In this document: one piece after another, positions 1-7,588 of the stretch
How positions within the stretch are numbered: position 1 is the first letter of the stretch
How the letters are laid out: each line of letters begins with the position of its first letter
From: CAIYOL01 sp964494805
GTDB lineage: Bacteria > Planctomycetota > Phycisphaerae > Sedimentisphaerales > Anaerobacaceae
Assembly (NCBI GenBank): GCA_964494805.1
Contig: CAZBST010000008.1
Span: 58,443 to 122,442 of the forward strand
Length of the DNA stretch: 64,000 nt
Direction: 5' to 3'
The notes under the pieces: model-generated
Database searches by the model: none
Seen by the model: only the letters and a program-made list of their open reading frames with translations
Told to the model about the DNA's origin: nothing
Translations under genes and position numbers: made by a program

Positions 1-77
1 TCTTAAGAAAAGAAAAAAGTAAATATAGTTATTGAATTTTCAAGTCGTACAGTATTTTTTATTGACTGGCTCATGAT

Positions 78-773
78 ATGAGATTTATACAATCTTTGGG
101 ATGTAAAGATTATGAGATAGATATTTTTATTGGTAAAATCGCAGCTGTTTTAGTCATCGTTCGCAATTTTTTTTGGGTATGGAGACTAATTGCCGAAAAG
201 AAACTTTTTTTCTCAGCAGTATTTTTTGTATTGTTTATATTTATTCCCTTTTTGTATTTATTTTTCTTAAAAACATATAATCTGAAACTTACCAAGATGA
301 CATTCCGAATATGGTTTTACAGCATATTACTCTTGTGTTTATCTATAACAGACAAGTTTTTGGATGATTTTTCAGGTTTTTGGAAGGTAATTTTCCCTGT
401 TGCTTTTGTAACTGTGTGTATGCTGGTTGGATTAAAAGGTGTGGTTAGAATCAAAGAGCCCAACAAACTCACAAAAGATAAGCATATTAAAATACCTGAA
501 TTGCATCGCAATTTATTTTCCTTAGTAAATTCCGTAGACATTATTATCGGTTATATTTCTATATTTATACTTATGGTGTTGACGGGGAAGTACTTTCACG
601 ATTTTGTGCTTTTCAACTGGCCATCGTTCGAAAAATATAGGATATTATTATTTTATGTAGGAATAGCTATTGGTTATTACCCCAGTGTAATCTTGGGAGC
701 GGCAATTTCTTGTATTTTTATCTTTTTAGTTAATCTGATCTACAAATATTCTGCTAAACTACAACAACCATGA
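78..773 (+). CDS. Multi-pass membrane protein, possible immunity protein of an upstream Rhs cassette
   Basis: A 231-residue protein with about six hydrophobic segments separated by short basic loops (near residues 20-40, 45-65, 75-90, 100-120, 155-170 and 185-220). No domain is recognised. It starts at ATG 78 without a convincing Shine-Dalgarno sequence. It sits immediately before the first Rhs cassette, in the same position and orientation that the putative immunity genes take after each later cassette. It may therefore be the immunity partner of an Rhs tip lying before the window; that role is inferred only from position and from membrane character. Confidence 0.55.
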   Translation: MRFIQSLGCKDYEIDIFIGKIAAVLVIVRNFFWVWRLIAEKKLFFSAVFFVLFIFIPFLYLFFLKTYNLKLTKMTFRIWFYSILLLCLSITDKFLDDFSGFWKVIFPVAFVTVCMLVGLKGVVRIKEPNKLTKDKHIKIPELHRNLFSLVNSVDIIIGYISIFILMVLTGKYFHDFVLFNWPSFEKYRILLFYVGIAIGYYPSVILGAAISCIFIFLVNLIYKYSAKLQQP

Positions 774-830
774 ATCTTAATAAGTATGTACTGTTTCAAG
801 TCTCGTTGAAAAGTTGACATCTCCAGCAAA

Positions 831-1733
831 TTGCCGACAATACTGATGGATATTAACACTGTAGATGGGGCTGTAATGAAGACTTATATCTATGCGGATA
901 GCCAGATTTTAGCCCAGCACGATGGCAATAGCTCCGACCCGCGATATTTCTATCTGCACGACCGCTTAGGCAGCGTGCGTGAGATAATCGACACCGATGG
1001 CGACGTTGTAAATTCTTATACCTATAACCCCTTCGGCGAAATGTTCCCGACAGAGTGCAACGAGACGGTGACTAACCCCTTCAAATTTACCGGCCAGTGG
1101 TTCGATTCGGAGATAGAACAGTATTATCTCCGCGCCCGCCAATATGACCCCGCGCTGATGAGATTTACGGGAAGAGATCCGGAAAAAGGAAAATACCAAG
1201 AGCCAATGACCCTACATAGGTATCTCTACTGTACAAATAATCCTATAAACTTTATAGATCCAACAGGCAGATATGGAACTTTAGGGGAACAGTTAGTGAC
1301 TACCTCAATAACTTCGATGCTTAACGGAACTATAACTGGATTCGCAAACATGTTGCGCGGTGGTAAATTTTGGTCAATGCAAGGTTTTGGAAGTGGAGCT
1401 ATTGGCGGTGCCGCTGGCTGCGTTACTGGATTCTTTGGCTATTCAGGTCTTGTCGCCTCGGCGGTGTCTGGTAGTGTAACTTCAGGATTAGCCTCCTATG
1501 CAGAAAAAAAAGATTTCGAGACAGCATTGGCTCACGCTGCAGGTGGAGCAATCATGGGCTATGCTTTGGGCAACTTCGCGGATTATATTGTTGATTTAAC
1601 ACCTGAGTTGTGGTGTTTTGATATGGAAACATTTGTAGAAGCCACTTTAGGCGTTATTGGTGGAGAAGCAACATATTGGGGAAATAGATTATTTATTGAC
1701 TGGAACACTAAAAGAAAACAAAATAGGGAATAA
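831..1733 (+). CDS. Orphan Rhs C-terminal cassette 1 (RhsCT1)
   Basis: Residues 15-146 are the terminal Rhs core: YLHDRLGSVR, NPFGE, KFTGQ, YYLRARQYDP, RFTGRDP and the closing DPTG (1257-1268). From 1269 the sequence is unique: a glycine- and alanine-rich hydrophobic stretch (GSGAIGGAAG and similar), then a short charged tail ending NTKRKQNRE. The TTG at 831 is only a nominal start: no ribosome binding site is seen and the homology to cassette 2 begins further upstream (near 805), so this is probably a silent 3' cassette rather than an independently translated gene. A hydrophobic C-terminal domain suggests membrane-acting toxicity (inference). It is followed after 9 bp by a two-TM protein. 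Confidence 0.75.
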   Translation: MPTILMDINTVDGAVMKTYIYADSQILAQHDGNSSDPRYFYLHDRLGSVREIIDTDGDVVNSYTYNPFGEMFPTECNETVTNPFKFTGQWFDSEIEQYYLRARQYDPALMRFTGRDPEKGKYQEPMTLHRYLYCTNNPINFIDPTGRYGTLGEQLVTTSITSMLNGTITGFANMLRGGKFWSMQGFGSGAIGGAAGCVTGFFGYSGLVASAVSGSVTSGLASYAEKKDFETALAHAAGGAIMGYALGNFADYIVDLTPELWCFDMETFVEATLGVIGGEATYWGNRLFIDWNTKRKQNRE

Positions 1734-1742
1734 AGGCAAAAA

Positions 1743-2396
1743 ATGGATAAGAACTTGAGCGATATCTCAAATTTATTTATTTGGAAAAATAGACTTACTG
1801 GCAGAAAATACTCAGTTTCAATAAGTCGTACTGGAGTGTTAAATCTCGAAAGGCTAACAAATCCAAATGAGCTTTACAGTAATTTTCAGTCGAGGTGGGA
1901 AGAATGGAGCCGATTTTTGACCAAAGTAAATTCCAAAGGCAACTATACTGTTCCAAGTTTCTCGTTTGTAGACCGCATCAAACAAATTTTGTGGTTTTTT
2001 GTCATCCAATGCTGCGTTATATTTTTGTTTGCGATAATCAACCTTAAAAGTACCTTTGATAGTAGTCTTGCGGAGCAAAATTGGAACGGTGAAACCTCAT
2101 TCTTTTTATTTCTTTTGGGGGGTGTAACACTTGCCGAGCTTATTAGATTATGGTTCTTTATTTCGCGTAGTTACTATAAGATTATTATTGAGAACGATTT
2201 TCTAAAAATAACTTCTTTAAAAGGCCAAACTAACATGGTTCCTTTGTCAGAAATTTGCGATTACAATTTTAAAATTGTGACTAGAAATGCATTCGTCAAG
2301 TTTAAAGATGGTACAAAACTTACACATTTGGAAAGGCTAACAGATTGGCCTATACTTAGAAATGATTTAAAAATAGCGTTGGAGGGAAAAAATTAA
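1743..2396 (+). CDS. Two-TM protein, candidate immunity protein for RhsCT1
   Basis: 217 residues. Two hydrophobic segments (about 77-100 and 121-142) separate a soluble N-terminal part from a C-terminal part of about 70 residues rich in beta-strand-like sequence, an arrangement that recalls small membrane-anchored PH-like proteins (weak resemblance only). It begins 9 bp after RhsCT1, the standard toxin-immunity order for polymorphic toxins. A membrane immunity protein would fit the hydrophobic toxin domain encoded just before it. No family is recognised, so the role rests on context. Confidence 0.6.
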   Translation: MDKNLSDISNLFIWKNRLTGRKYSVSISRTGVLNLERLTNPNELYSNFQSRWEEWSRFLTKVNSKGNYTVPSFSFVDRIKQILWFFVIQCCVIFLFAIINLKSTFDSSLAEQNWNGETSFFLFLLGGVTLAELIRLWFFISRSYYKIIIENDFLKITSLKGQTNMVPLSEICDYNFKIVTRNAFVKFKDGTKLTHLERLTDWPILRNDLKIALEGKN

Positions 2397-2468
2397 ATAC
2401 CTGTACCCTGCCTCAGAACTTTAATTACTCTTTGAAAAGTTGACATCGCCGGAGAACTTCCTACGATA

Positions 2469-3371
2469 TTGCTTGAACTTGACCCGAATGACGATATGGC
2501 GATTAAGAAAACATACATCTATGCGGACTCGCAGATTTTAGCTCAGCACGATGGCGATAGCTCCGACCCGCGATATTTTTATCTCCACGACCGCTTAGGC
2601 AGCGTGCGACTTGTTATAAACAATGAAGGTGTAGCACAGAACAGCTATACCTATAATCCGTTTGGCGAATCATTCGATACTGAATGCACAGAGAATGTAA
2701 CCAATCCCTTCAAATTTACTGGCCAGTTCTACGACAGCGAAATTGGCCAATACTACTTAAGAGCCAGAATGTATGATCCGCAGTTGATGAGATTCACGGG
2801 AAGAGACCCGGTCAATGGTAAATACCAGGAATCGCTGACGCTGCACAAGTATCTATATTGCTTGAATGACCCTGTTAACAGAACGGATCCGTTGGGTGAA
2901 AAATCGCTTGCTGAGTTAATGGGATCCGTAAAAATTTGGGCGACAGGAGTAGCTACGACATGTGGTAATTATCTAGCACAATCATGGCAGTTTGTAAAAA
3001 GAGTCATTCAACAAGTGAATCAAGCCCAACTAATGAAAAACGTGATAATGCGAGGCCAAGACATATGGTCACGCGGCAATTTGAAATTGATACAAGCGTA
3101 CAATACACTCTACGGCAGTGGGATCACTGGAAAAGCTCAACATGTTGGGTCTAGGGCCTTTGGTGCTAATCAACAGGCACTTCTAGAACTCTCTAAGCAA
3201 GCCACACGTACCGGTGTTACTCGTGAACAAGCCAAAATATTAATACAATGGGCCATAGAATACGGGATTCCCTCTAGAAGTGACATCGGCACAAACCATT
3301 GGCAATATGGGTTGGATCATATACATATTCTAGGGTATCATATTAAAATTATCATCGAAGGTAGTCAATAA
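2469..3371 (+). CDS. Orphan Rhs C-terminal cassette 2 (RhsCT2), soluble toxin-like tip
   Basis: The Rhs core tip (YLHDRLGSVRLVINNEG, KFTGQFYDSEI, RFTGRDP, closing DPLG at 2886-2897) is followed by a unique, largely polar C-terminal region of about 158 residues. It ends in a compact block with GVTREQAKILIQWAIEYG and, at the extreme C-terminus, GLDHIHILGYHIKI. A cluster of His and Asp at the very end is common among nuclease-type Rhs/CDI toxins, but I cannot assign a family. The reading frame is open back to a TGA at 2433-2435 lying inside the TTTGAAAAG motif of the left boundary, and only a TTG (2469) is available as a start. Silent cassette status is likely. Confidence 0.75.
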   Translation: MLELDPNDDMAIKKTYIYADSQILAQHDGDSSDPRYFYLHDRLGSVRLVINNEGVAQNSYTYNPFGESFDTECTENVTNPFKFTGQFYDSEIGQYYLRARMYDPQLMRFTGRDPVNGKYQESLTLHKYLYCLNDPVNRTDPLGEKSLAELMGSVKIWATGVATTCGNYLAQSWQFVKRVIQQVNQAQLMKNVIMRGQDIWSRGNLKLIQAYNTLYGSGITGKAQHVGSRAFGANQQALLELSKQATRTGVTREQAKILIQWAIEYGIPSRSDIGTNHWQYGLDHIHILGYHIKIIIEGSQ

Positions 3372-3444
3372 ACGTGATAAACACTTAATCTTTTAGGAAA
3401 TATAATGATTGGTCAAACCTAATTGATTATAATAGACCTTAATC

Positions 3445-4152
3445 ATGTTATCAATAAGACAAACTAAAGGTTTTACATTGCTTCGCAGTGCTAGTGTTGT
3501 TTTAGAAGAATACGAAAAAAACAGAATAGCATTGGAAAATAACCAGTTGATAAAACAAATTAGAGAAGCCGTTTCATTTATAGATCCTTATACATATAGA
3601 GGAATATCGAGAGATCCATTGGCACCATGGTCTTCGGAAGACGAAAAGAACCTTCGAGAAACACCAGAACTTTGTAAAGATTTGCAAAAGGAACTTAGTG
3701 CTAGGAAGAAACTTCGCGAATTGACCAGAATAAACAAATCTAAATCGAGTTACTGTTATAACGGATGGCAATATAACGAAAAGTTAGTGTCGAGCTTGGA
3801 TGAAGCGAAGGAAATTTATGGTTGTTTGTGTAATCCAGGAGAATATGAAATAGTTGAACTTTCCCGGGAACCTTATAGTACAGATTTTAAGTTTTTGGGC
3901 TATGATGTAGGATACTGGGCAGGTGATCATTTTTCCATTATTTGCGATTCAGTTTTAATGCCACAGTGGCATCCACCAAGCCCAGAGGATATAACCGAAT
4001 TGGCTAATCAATTGCACGGATTAAACAAGTACATCTTGTTTCCAAGTTTGGATGAGGCAATAGACTTTAGGCGATATTACACCTCAATGCCGTGGGCAGA
4101 ACAACAAATGTTTCATGACGATTTTTGTATTATTCAAATAGCACTCCCATGA
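3445..4152 (+). CDS. Soluble protein, candidate immunity protein for RhsCT2
   Basis: 235 residues with no hydrophobic segment long enough to span a membrane; charged and aromatic-rich, with a Tyr/Trp-rich middle (CYNGWQYNEK, GYDVGYWAGDHFS). No family is recognised. It lies 73 bp after the soluble RhsCT2 tip and runs into the next cassette boundary, matching the toxin-immunity order of the array. Start is ATG 3445. Its 3' end overlaps by 28 bp the nominal TTG start of the next cassette, but the homologous Rhs part begins only near 4190, so the overlap is probably not meaningful. Confidence 0.6.
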   Translation: MLSIRQTKGFTLLRSASVVLEEYEKNRIALENNQLIKQIREAVSFIDPYTYRGISRDPLAPWSSEDEKNLRETPELCKDLQKELSARKKLRELTRINKSKSSYCYNGWQYNEKLVSSLDEAKEIYGCLCNPGEYEIVELSREPYSTDFKFLGYDVGYWAGDHFSIICDSVLMPQWHPPSPEDITELANQLHGLNKYILFPSLDEAIDFRRYYTSMPWAEQQMFHDDFCIIQIALP

Positions 4153-4859
4153 ATATGCCTGGGCATATTCGTAAAAATAAAAATGGTTCTTTGAAAAAAT
4201 CATATATTTACAGCAACAGCCAGATACTTGCCCAGCACGATGGTAATAGTTCCGATCCTCGATATTTATATCTGCACGACCGCTTAGGCAGCGTGCGACT
4301 TGTTATAAACAATGAAGGTGTAGCACAGAACAGCTATACCTATAATCCCTTCGGCGAGTCATTCGATACAGAATGCACAGAGAATGTGACCAATCCATTC
4401 AAATTTACTGGCCAATGGTTCGATTCGGAGATAGAACAGTATTATCTCCGTGCTCGTCAATACGACCCAGCGCTGATGAGATTCACCGCAAGAGATCCAG
4501 CTGAGGCGGTATTAGGAGATCCTTTAACTTTACACAGGTACTTGTATTGTAAGAATAACTCCATTAATTATATTGATCCTCCGGGAGAGTTTTTTTTCAC
4601 CCTGATGTCGGTTTTTGTAAGCCGTATAATAAATGATGCTGTTGAATACAGATACAATGCATGGACTATTAGGGCATATACTTATGCGGTTGGAGTAATA
4701 CTTGATTTGGGGACCGCCTATTTGACCATCCAATGGGCTCAGAACTACATGCATGAGAAAGAAAAAGGGTCTATACACTCTATAGGAAGAGACAGTAATT
4801 CAGTAGAAGATTTTGTGGAATGGATTCAGGGTGGGAATCCAGGTGGAGATGGAGGGTAA
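4125..4859 (+). CDS. Orphan Rhs C-terminal cassette 3 (RhsCT3), hydrophobic tip
   Basis: The Rhs core tip runs from KKSYIYSNSQILAQHDG to the closing DPPG (4575-4586). The unique C-terminal region of 91 residues begins with a hydrophobic stretch (FFFTLMSVFV), has a second hydrophobic segment (about residues 187-205) and ends in a polar Gly-rich tail. The nominal start TTG 4125 lies inside the preceding gene; the true cassette homology begins near 4190 with TTCTTTGAAAAA. It carries the WFDSEIEQ version of the middle block while its first half matches cassette 2, so it is a recombinant form. The following gene encodes a tiny two-TM protein. Confidence 0.7.
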   Translation: MYYSNSTPMNMPGHIRKNKNGSLKKSYIYSNSQILAQHDGNSSDPRYLYLHDRLGSVRLVINNEGVAQNSYTYNPFGESFDTECTENVTNPFKFTGQWFDSEIEQYYLRARQYDPALMRFTARDPAEAVLGDPLTLHRYLYCKNNSINYIDPPGEFFFTLMSVFVSRIINDAVEYRYNAWTIRAYTYAVGVILDLGTAYLTIQWAQNYMHEKEKGSIHSIGRDSNSVEDFVEWIQGGNPGGDGG

Positions 4860-4879
4860 CTAATAAAGGAGATTATAAT

Positions 4880-5101
4880 ATGAAGGCAAAAATGTCATCG
4901 GCTTTGAAGAGAGCTATTTTTGCAAGCATTGTCTTGCTCATAGCAGCTATTTTTGCAAAATTTAAAATGTGGCCCGAATTTTTGGTGTCTTTAGTGTTTG
5001 CCCTTTATCTTGCTAATAGCGTCTTGTACATTAAGATAATGGAGAAGATGTGTTCTCTTGAAGAACTGCTTAAAGAAAATAAGAAAGTTGAAAATGAATA
5101 A
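4880..5101 (+). CDS. Small two-TM protein, candidate immunity protein for RhsCT3
   Basis: 73 residues: a short basic N-terminus, two adjacent hydrophobic segments (about 10-26 and 29-49) and a charged tail (EELLKENKKVENE). The ATG at 4880 is chosen because AAAGGAG stands about 8 bp upstream; a longer reading frame to 4820 overlaps the previous gene and has no ribosome binding site. Its position 20 bp after a hydrophobic Rhs tip and its membrane character fit an immunity protein against a membrane-acting toxin (inference). Confidence 0.6.
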   Translation: MKAKMSSALKRAIFASIVLLIAAIFAKFKMWPEFLVSLVFALYLANSVLYIKIMEKMCSLEELLKENKKVENE

Positions 5102-5115
5102 GATATTAGAGCTCT

Positions 5116-5952
5116 TTGAAAAAGAAATATATTTACGCCGACGGTCAGGTTTTAGCGCAGCATGATGTGCCGGACAATAACGAGAAGTATTTCTACCTGC
5201 ACGATAGGTTAGATTCAGTGAGACTTGTTATCGATGATACAGGCGCAGCGAAGAATAGTTACACTTATAACCCCTTCGGAGAAATGTTCCCGACAGAGTG
5301 CAACGAGACGGTGACTAACCCCTTCAAATTTACCGGCCAGTTCTACGACAGCGAAATCAGCCAATACTACCTCCGCGCCAGAATGTACGACCCGCAGTTG
5401 ATGAGATTTACCTCACGAGACCCAGTTAGTGGTAAATTCCGAGAACCAATGACCTTACATAAGTATCTGTACTGTCTAAATGATCCAGTAGACTATACAG
5501 ATCCGACTGGCGAATCCCTACTTGTTGATGTGCTTTTAACTACATCGATATGGGCTGCAGAGAATGCTCCAACTCTTGCGGTGGGAGCACTGGCTATGAT
5601 ATATACTAATGCATTAGTTCACTCATCAGCTTACCAACAGATATCATTAGCATTTGCAGCATCTGCGAGTGATGCAACGCGGGATTTAGGCCATGCCATG
5701 GCGGCTCAGTGGAATAAAATGGAGAAAATGATATACAACCATAACCAACAGTATAAAGATAATTGGATGGGTAATTTGAATCTGCCGCCGGGTACAGCTA
5801 AGATTATCACTATAGCTTCTGTGCTGCTATATGCGGCTTATGAATTTGGAGATGATGTGGTCGAGTATATTGAAAGTTATCGGGAGTACTTCGAAAAATG
5901 GCTTTATGGTAATGATACCCCTTCAGTTACTACTCCACCACCTTCACCTTAA
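5116..5952 (+). CDS. Orphan Rhs C-terminal cassette 4 (RhsCT4)
   Basis: Starts in the left-boundary motif (CTCTTTGAAAAAG, nominal TTG 5116) and carries the Rhs core tip to the closing DPTG (5500-5511). Its first half matches cassette 1 (MFPTECNETV) but its second half matches cassette 2 (FYDSEI, MYDPQLM). The unique tip of 147 residues contains an Ala-rich hydrophobic part, a helical part with many Met, Trp and Gln, another hydrophobic segment (AKIITIASVLLYAAYEFG), and ends in a Pro/Thr tail. It is followed by a gene for a repeat protein with a C-terminal membrane anchor. The function of the tip is unknown. Confidence 0.72.
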   Translation: MKKKYIYADGQVLAQHDVPDNNEKYFYLHDRLDSVRLVIDDTGAAKNSYTYNPFGEMFPTECNETVTNPFKFTGQFYDSEISQYYLRARMYDPQLMRFTSRDPVSGKFREPMTLHKYLYCLNDPVDYTDPTGESLLVDVLLTTSIWAAENAPTLAVGALAMIYTNALVHSSAYQQISLAFAASASDATRDLGHAMAAQWNKMEKMIYNHNQQYKDNWMGNLNLPPGTAKIITIASVLLYAAYEFGDDVVEYIESYREYFEKWLYGNDTPSVTTPPPSP

Positions 5953-5973
5953 TACAATAGGTTACTTATTACC

Positions 5974-7029
5974 GTGACAAACTCATCGGCGCAAGATATA
6001 CGACGATTACTTAAGAAACATCCCAGGGTATGGGACATGATGCACCTGCCACTGTGGGGATATGGATGCCATATATTATTTGAAATGGGTTGGAAATCTG
6101 AAACAGTACGAAAAATTACATTTGATGGTTTTTCTGCTGCGCATGCTCGTATTCTTACCGCCTGCTATGGTGACAGAAGTTACATTGATGCGGTTTTACG
6201 TAACGAATTAAAAATTGAGCCAAAATGCAGACTCCTTCAAACTTATTGGGACATTGGAGCGACTCTATGGGATCTAGGATATGATGATGGGGTAGCGTAT
6301 ATGGAAAAAGCCATTGGGCTTGAAGACAGAAAGGACTACAAAAACAATCTGATGCTTATATTTTGTTTAAGGCTAAATAATAGAACAGTAGAGAGTAAGA
6401 AACACGAATTTCTGAAGGAACTGGTTGACGATATGCCCGAGGACACTAATGTTAAGTCTCTTCTTGTAAGGGCATATATTGACGCAGGAAGATTCAATGA
6501 CGCAAATAAGCTTATAGAAGAGCTTACTACTGCTGAACCCCCAGAAGTATACGGACATTTATGGGCTGAACTATATTTTGCGCAGAAAGATTTTAAAGCA
6601 GCCTCGGATGCTTTTGACAAATACGAAATTAGTAAGTCATTGTATTTTTTAACTGCACAATATGACTATAAGAAAGCGTTGGCTTACTACTATTCAAACC
6701 AAATAGATAAATGTCGCAAACAGGCACTAAAAATTAGGCGAAGAAAGAAGTGGGACAGGTTCTACCGCCTTGATGATTTAGAGAATAATGGTATTTCGAG
6801 AGAATCCTTTATCGATGAGATAATAAATTTTGCCACCCGAGATAATTACTTCTTTGACAGAGATAGGATTAACCACCACTGCAGGATGTTGGGTTGTATT
6901 CTTTGGGCTTGGATTCGAAGGCATCCGTATCTTGCCATTACAATACTGGTAATAGTAATATTTCTGTTACTTCGTGTGTTTGCTCCGGCAACAAGACTAA
7001 TAACTCGTAAGACATTACCAATCCTATAG
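5974..7029 (+). CDS. TPR-like protein with C-terminal membrane anchor, candidate immunity protein for RhsCT4
   Basis: 351 residues, nominal start GTG 5974. Most of the chain is helical with TPR-like spacing (for example AYMEKAIGLEDRKDY, KSLLVRAYIDAGRFNDANKLIEEL, AQKDFKAASDAFDKYE). One strongly hydrophobic segment lies near the C-terminus (HPYLAITILVIVIFLLLRVF, about residues 315-335), followed by a short basic tail, as in a tail-anchored protein. No family is recognised. It lies 21 bp after RhsCT4 and is followed directly by the next cassette boundary; an immunity role is inferred from context. Confidence 0.55.
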   Translation: MTNSSAQDIRRLLKKHPRVWDMMHLPLWGYGCHILFEMGWKSETVRKITFDGFSAAHARILTACYGDRSYIDAVLRNELKIEPKCRLLQTYWDIGATLWDLGYDDGVAYMEKAIGLEDRKDYKNNLMLIFCLRLNNRTVESKKHEFLKELVDDMPEDTNVKSLLVRAYIDAGRFNDANKLIEELTTAEPPEVYGHLWAELYFAQKDFKAASDAFDKYEISKSLYFLTAQYDYKKALAYYYSNQIDKCRKQALKIRRRKKWDRFYRLDDLENNGISRESFIDEIINFATRDNYFFDRDRINHHCRMLGCILWAWIRRHPYLAITILVIVIFLLLRVFAPATRLITRKTLPIL

Positions 7030-7044
7030 TTAGGGGCTTTAATA

Positions 7045-7180
7045 GCTCTTTGAAAAAGAAATATATTTACACCAATTCACAGATACTTGCTCAGCACGAT
7101 GGTGATAGCTCCGACCCGCGATATTTCTACCTGCACGACCGGCTTGGCTCAATCCGTGAGGTAATTGACACCGATGGCGT
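7045..7180 (+). pseudogene. Truncated Rhs C-terminal cassette 5
   Basis: Begins with the same left boundary as cassette 4 (GCTCTTTGAAAAAG) and encodes KKKYIYTNSQILAQHDG through YLHDRLGSIREVIDTDG. Homology to the other cassettes stops abruptly after the codons for DTDG (about 7178). The open frame continues to 7310 but the added residues have no Rhs character; on the opposite strand the same DNA reads as a coherent peptide (see next entry). The KFTGQ block, the DPxG end, the toxin part and the immunity gene are all missing. Confidence 0.8.
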
Positions 7181-7345
7181 TCTTGATATTCTTTGGCAGG
7201 TTCGGCCAGTGTTTGACAACCAGCATCAAATCGGGGTCTTTGACTTGATTTTCGTTTGTTTTTGGATTTTCTTTGTAAGCTGGTTTGTAAGCACCTTTTG
7301 GGGTATTTGATAAGTCTTTATCTTTTCTACGATTATCATTCTGCG
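7176..7345 (-). pseudogene. C-terminal remnant of an integrase-associated type coding sequence
   Basis: Read on the minus strand this stretch is open and gives a polar linker (KDLSNTPKGAYKPAYKENPK) followed by DPDLMLVVKHWPNLPKNIKNAI. From memory, a D-P-(D/E)-L then W-P-x-L-P-x-x-I-(R/K) tail adjacent to a tRNA gene is recurrent in planctomycetes next to site-specific integrases; I cannot confirm this by search. Its last codons are replaced by reversed Rhs sequence near 7178, and its upstream end runs into the 3' half of a tRNA-Lys. It has no start codon of its own and is best read as debris at an integration junction. Confidence 0.45.
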
Positions 7346-7395
7346 GTAGCTGACTCTTAATCAGCGGGTCACAGGTTCGATTCCTGTATCGCCCA
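7346..7395 (+). tRNA. 3' half of a tRNA-Lys(CTT) gene (broken)
   Basis: The anticodon arm is intact: GCTGA (7349-7353), loop CTCTTAA (7354-7360, anticodon CTT), TCAGC (7361-7365). The T arm ACAGG-TTCGATT-CCTGT (7371-7387) and the acceptor 3' strand ATCGCCC (7388-7394) follow with normal spacing. The 5' acceptor strand GGGCGAT and a normal D arm are missing upstream: only CGAT near 7330 matches. This is the shape left when an element integrates into the 3' part of a tRNA gene. Confidence 0.8.
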
Positions 7396-7496
7396 GTTCA
7401 ACTGCATTTTTACTATATAAAAGGGGGTTTATACCATTATATGTTATGTAACCTGTTGCAGCTGAAAAGGTTAAGACCACACAAAAAAATCTGAGC

Positions 7497-7569
7497 ATAA
7501 GTGCAATATTATCGGGTTCCGAAACGTCTATATCAGCAAAAGAACCAGATTATTATTTATTGCACTTAT
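7497..7569 (+). repeat. Long inverted repeat upstream of the LTxxQ protein gene
   Basis: ATAAGTGCAATA (7497-7508) is perfectly complementary to TATTGCACTTAT (7558-7569). Inside the loop GGTTC and GAACC can also pair, so the region can form one extended hairpin ending 20 bp before the ATG at 7589. It could be an RNA leader structure, an operator, or the footprint of a small mobile repeat. Confidence 0.5.
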
Positions 7570-7588
7570 TGCAGAAAGGATGGAAAAT

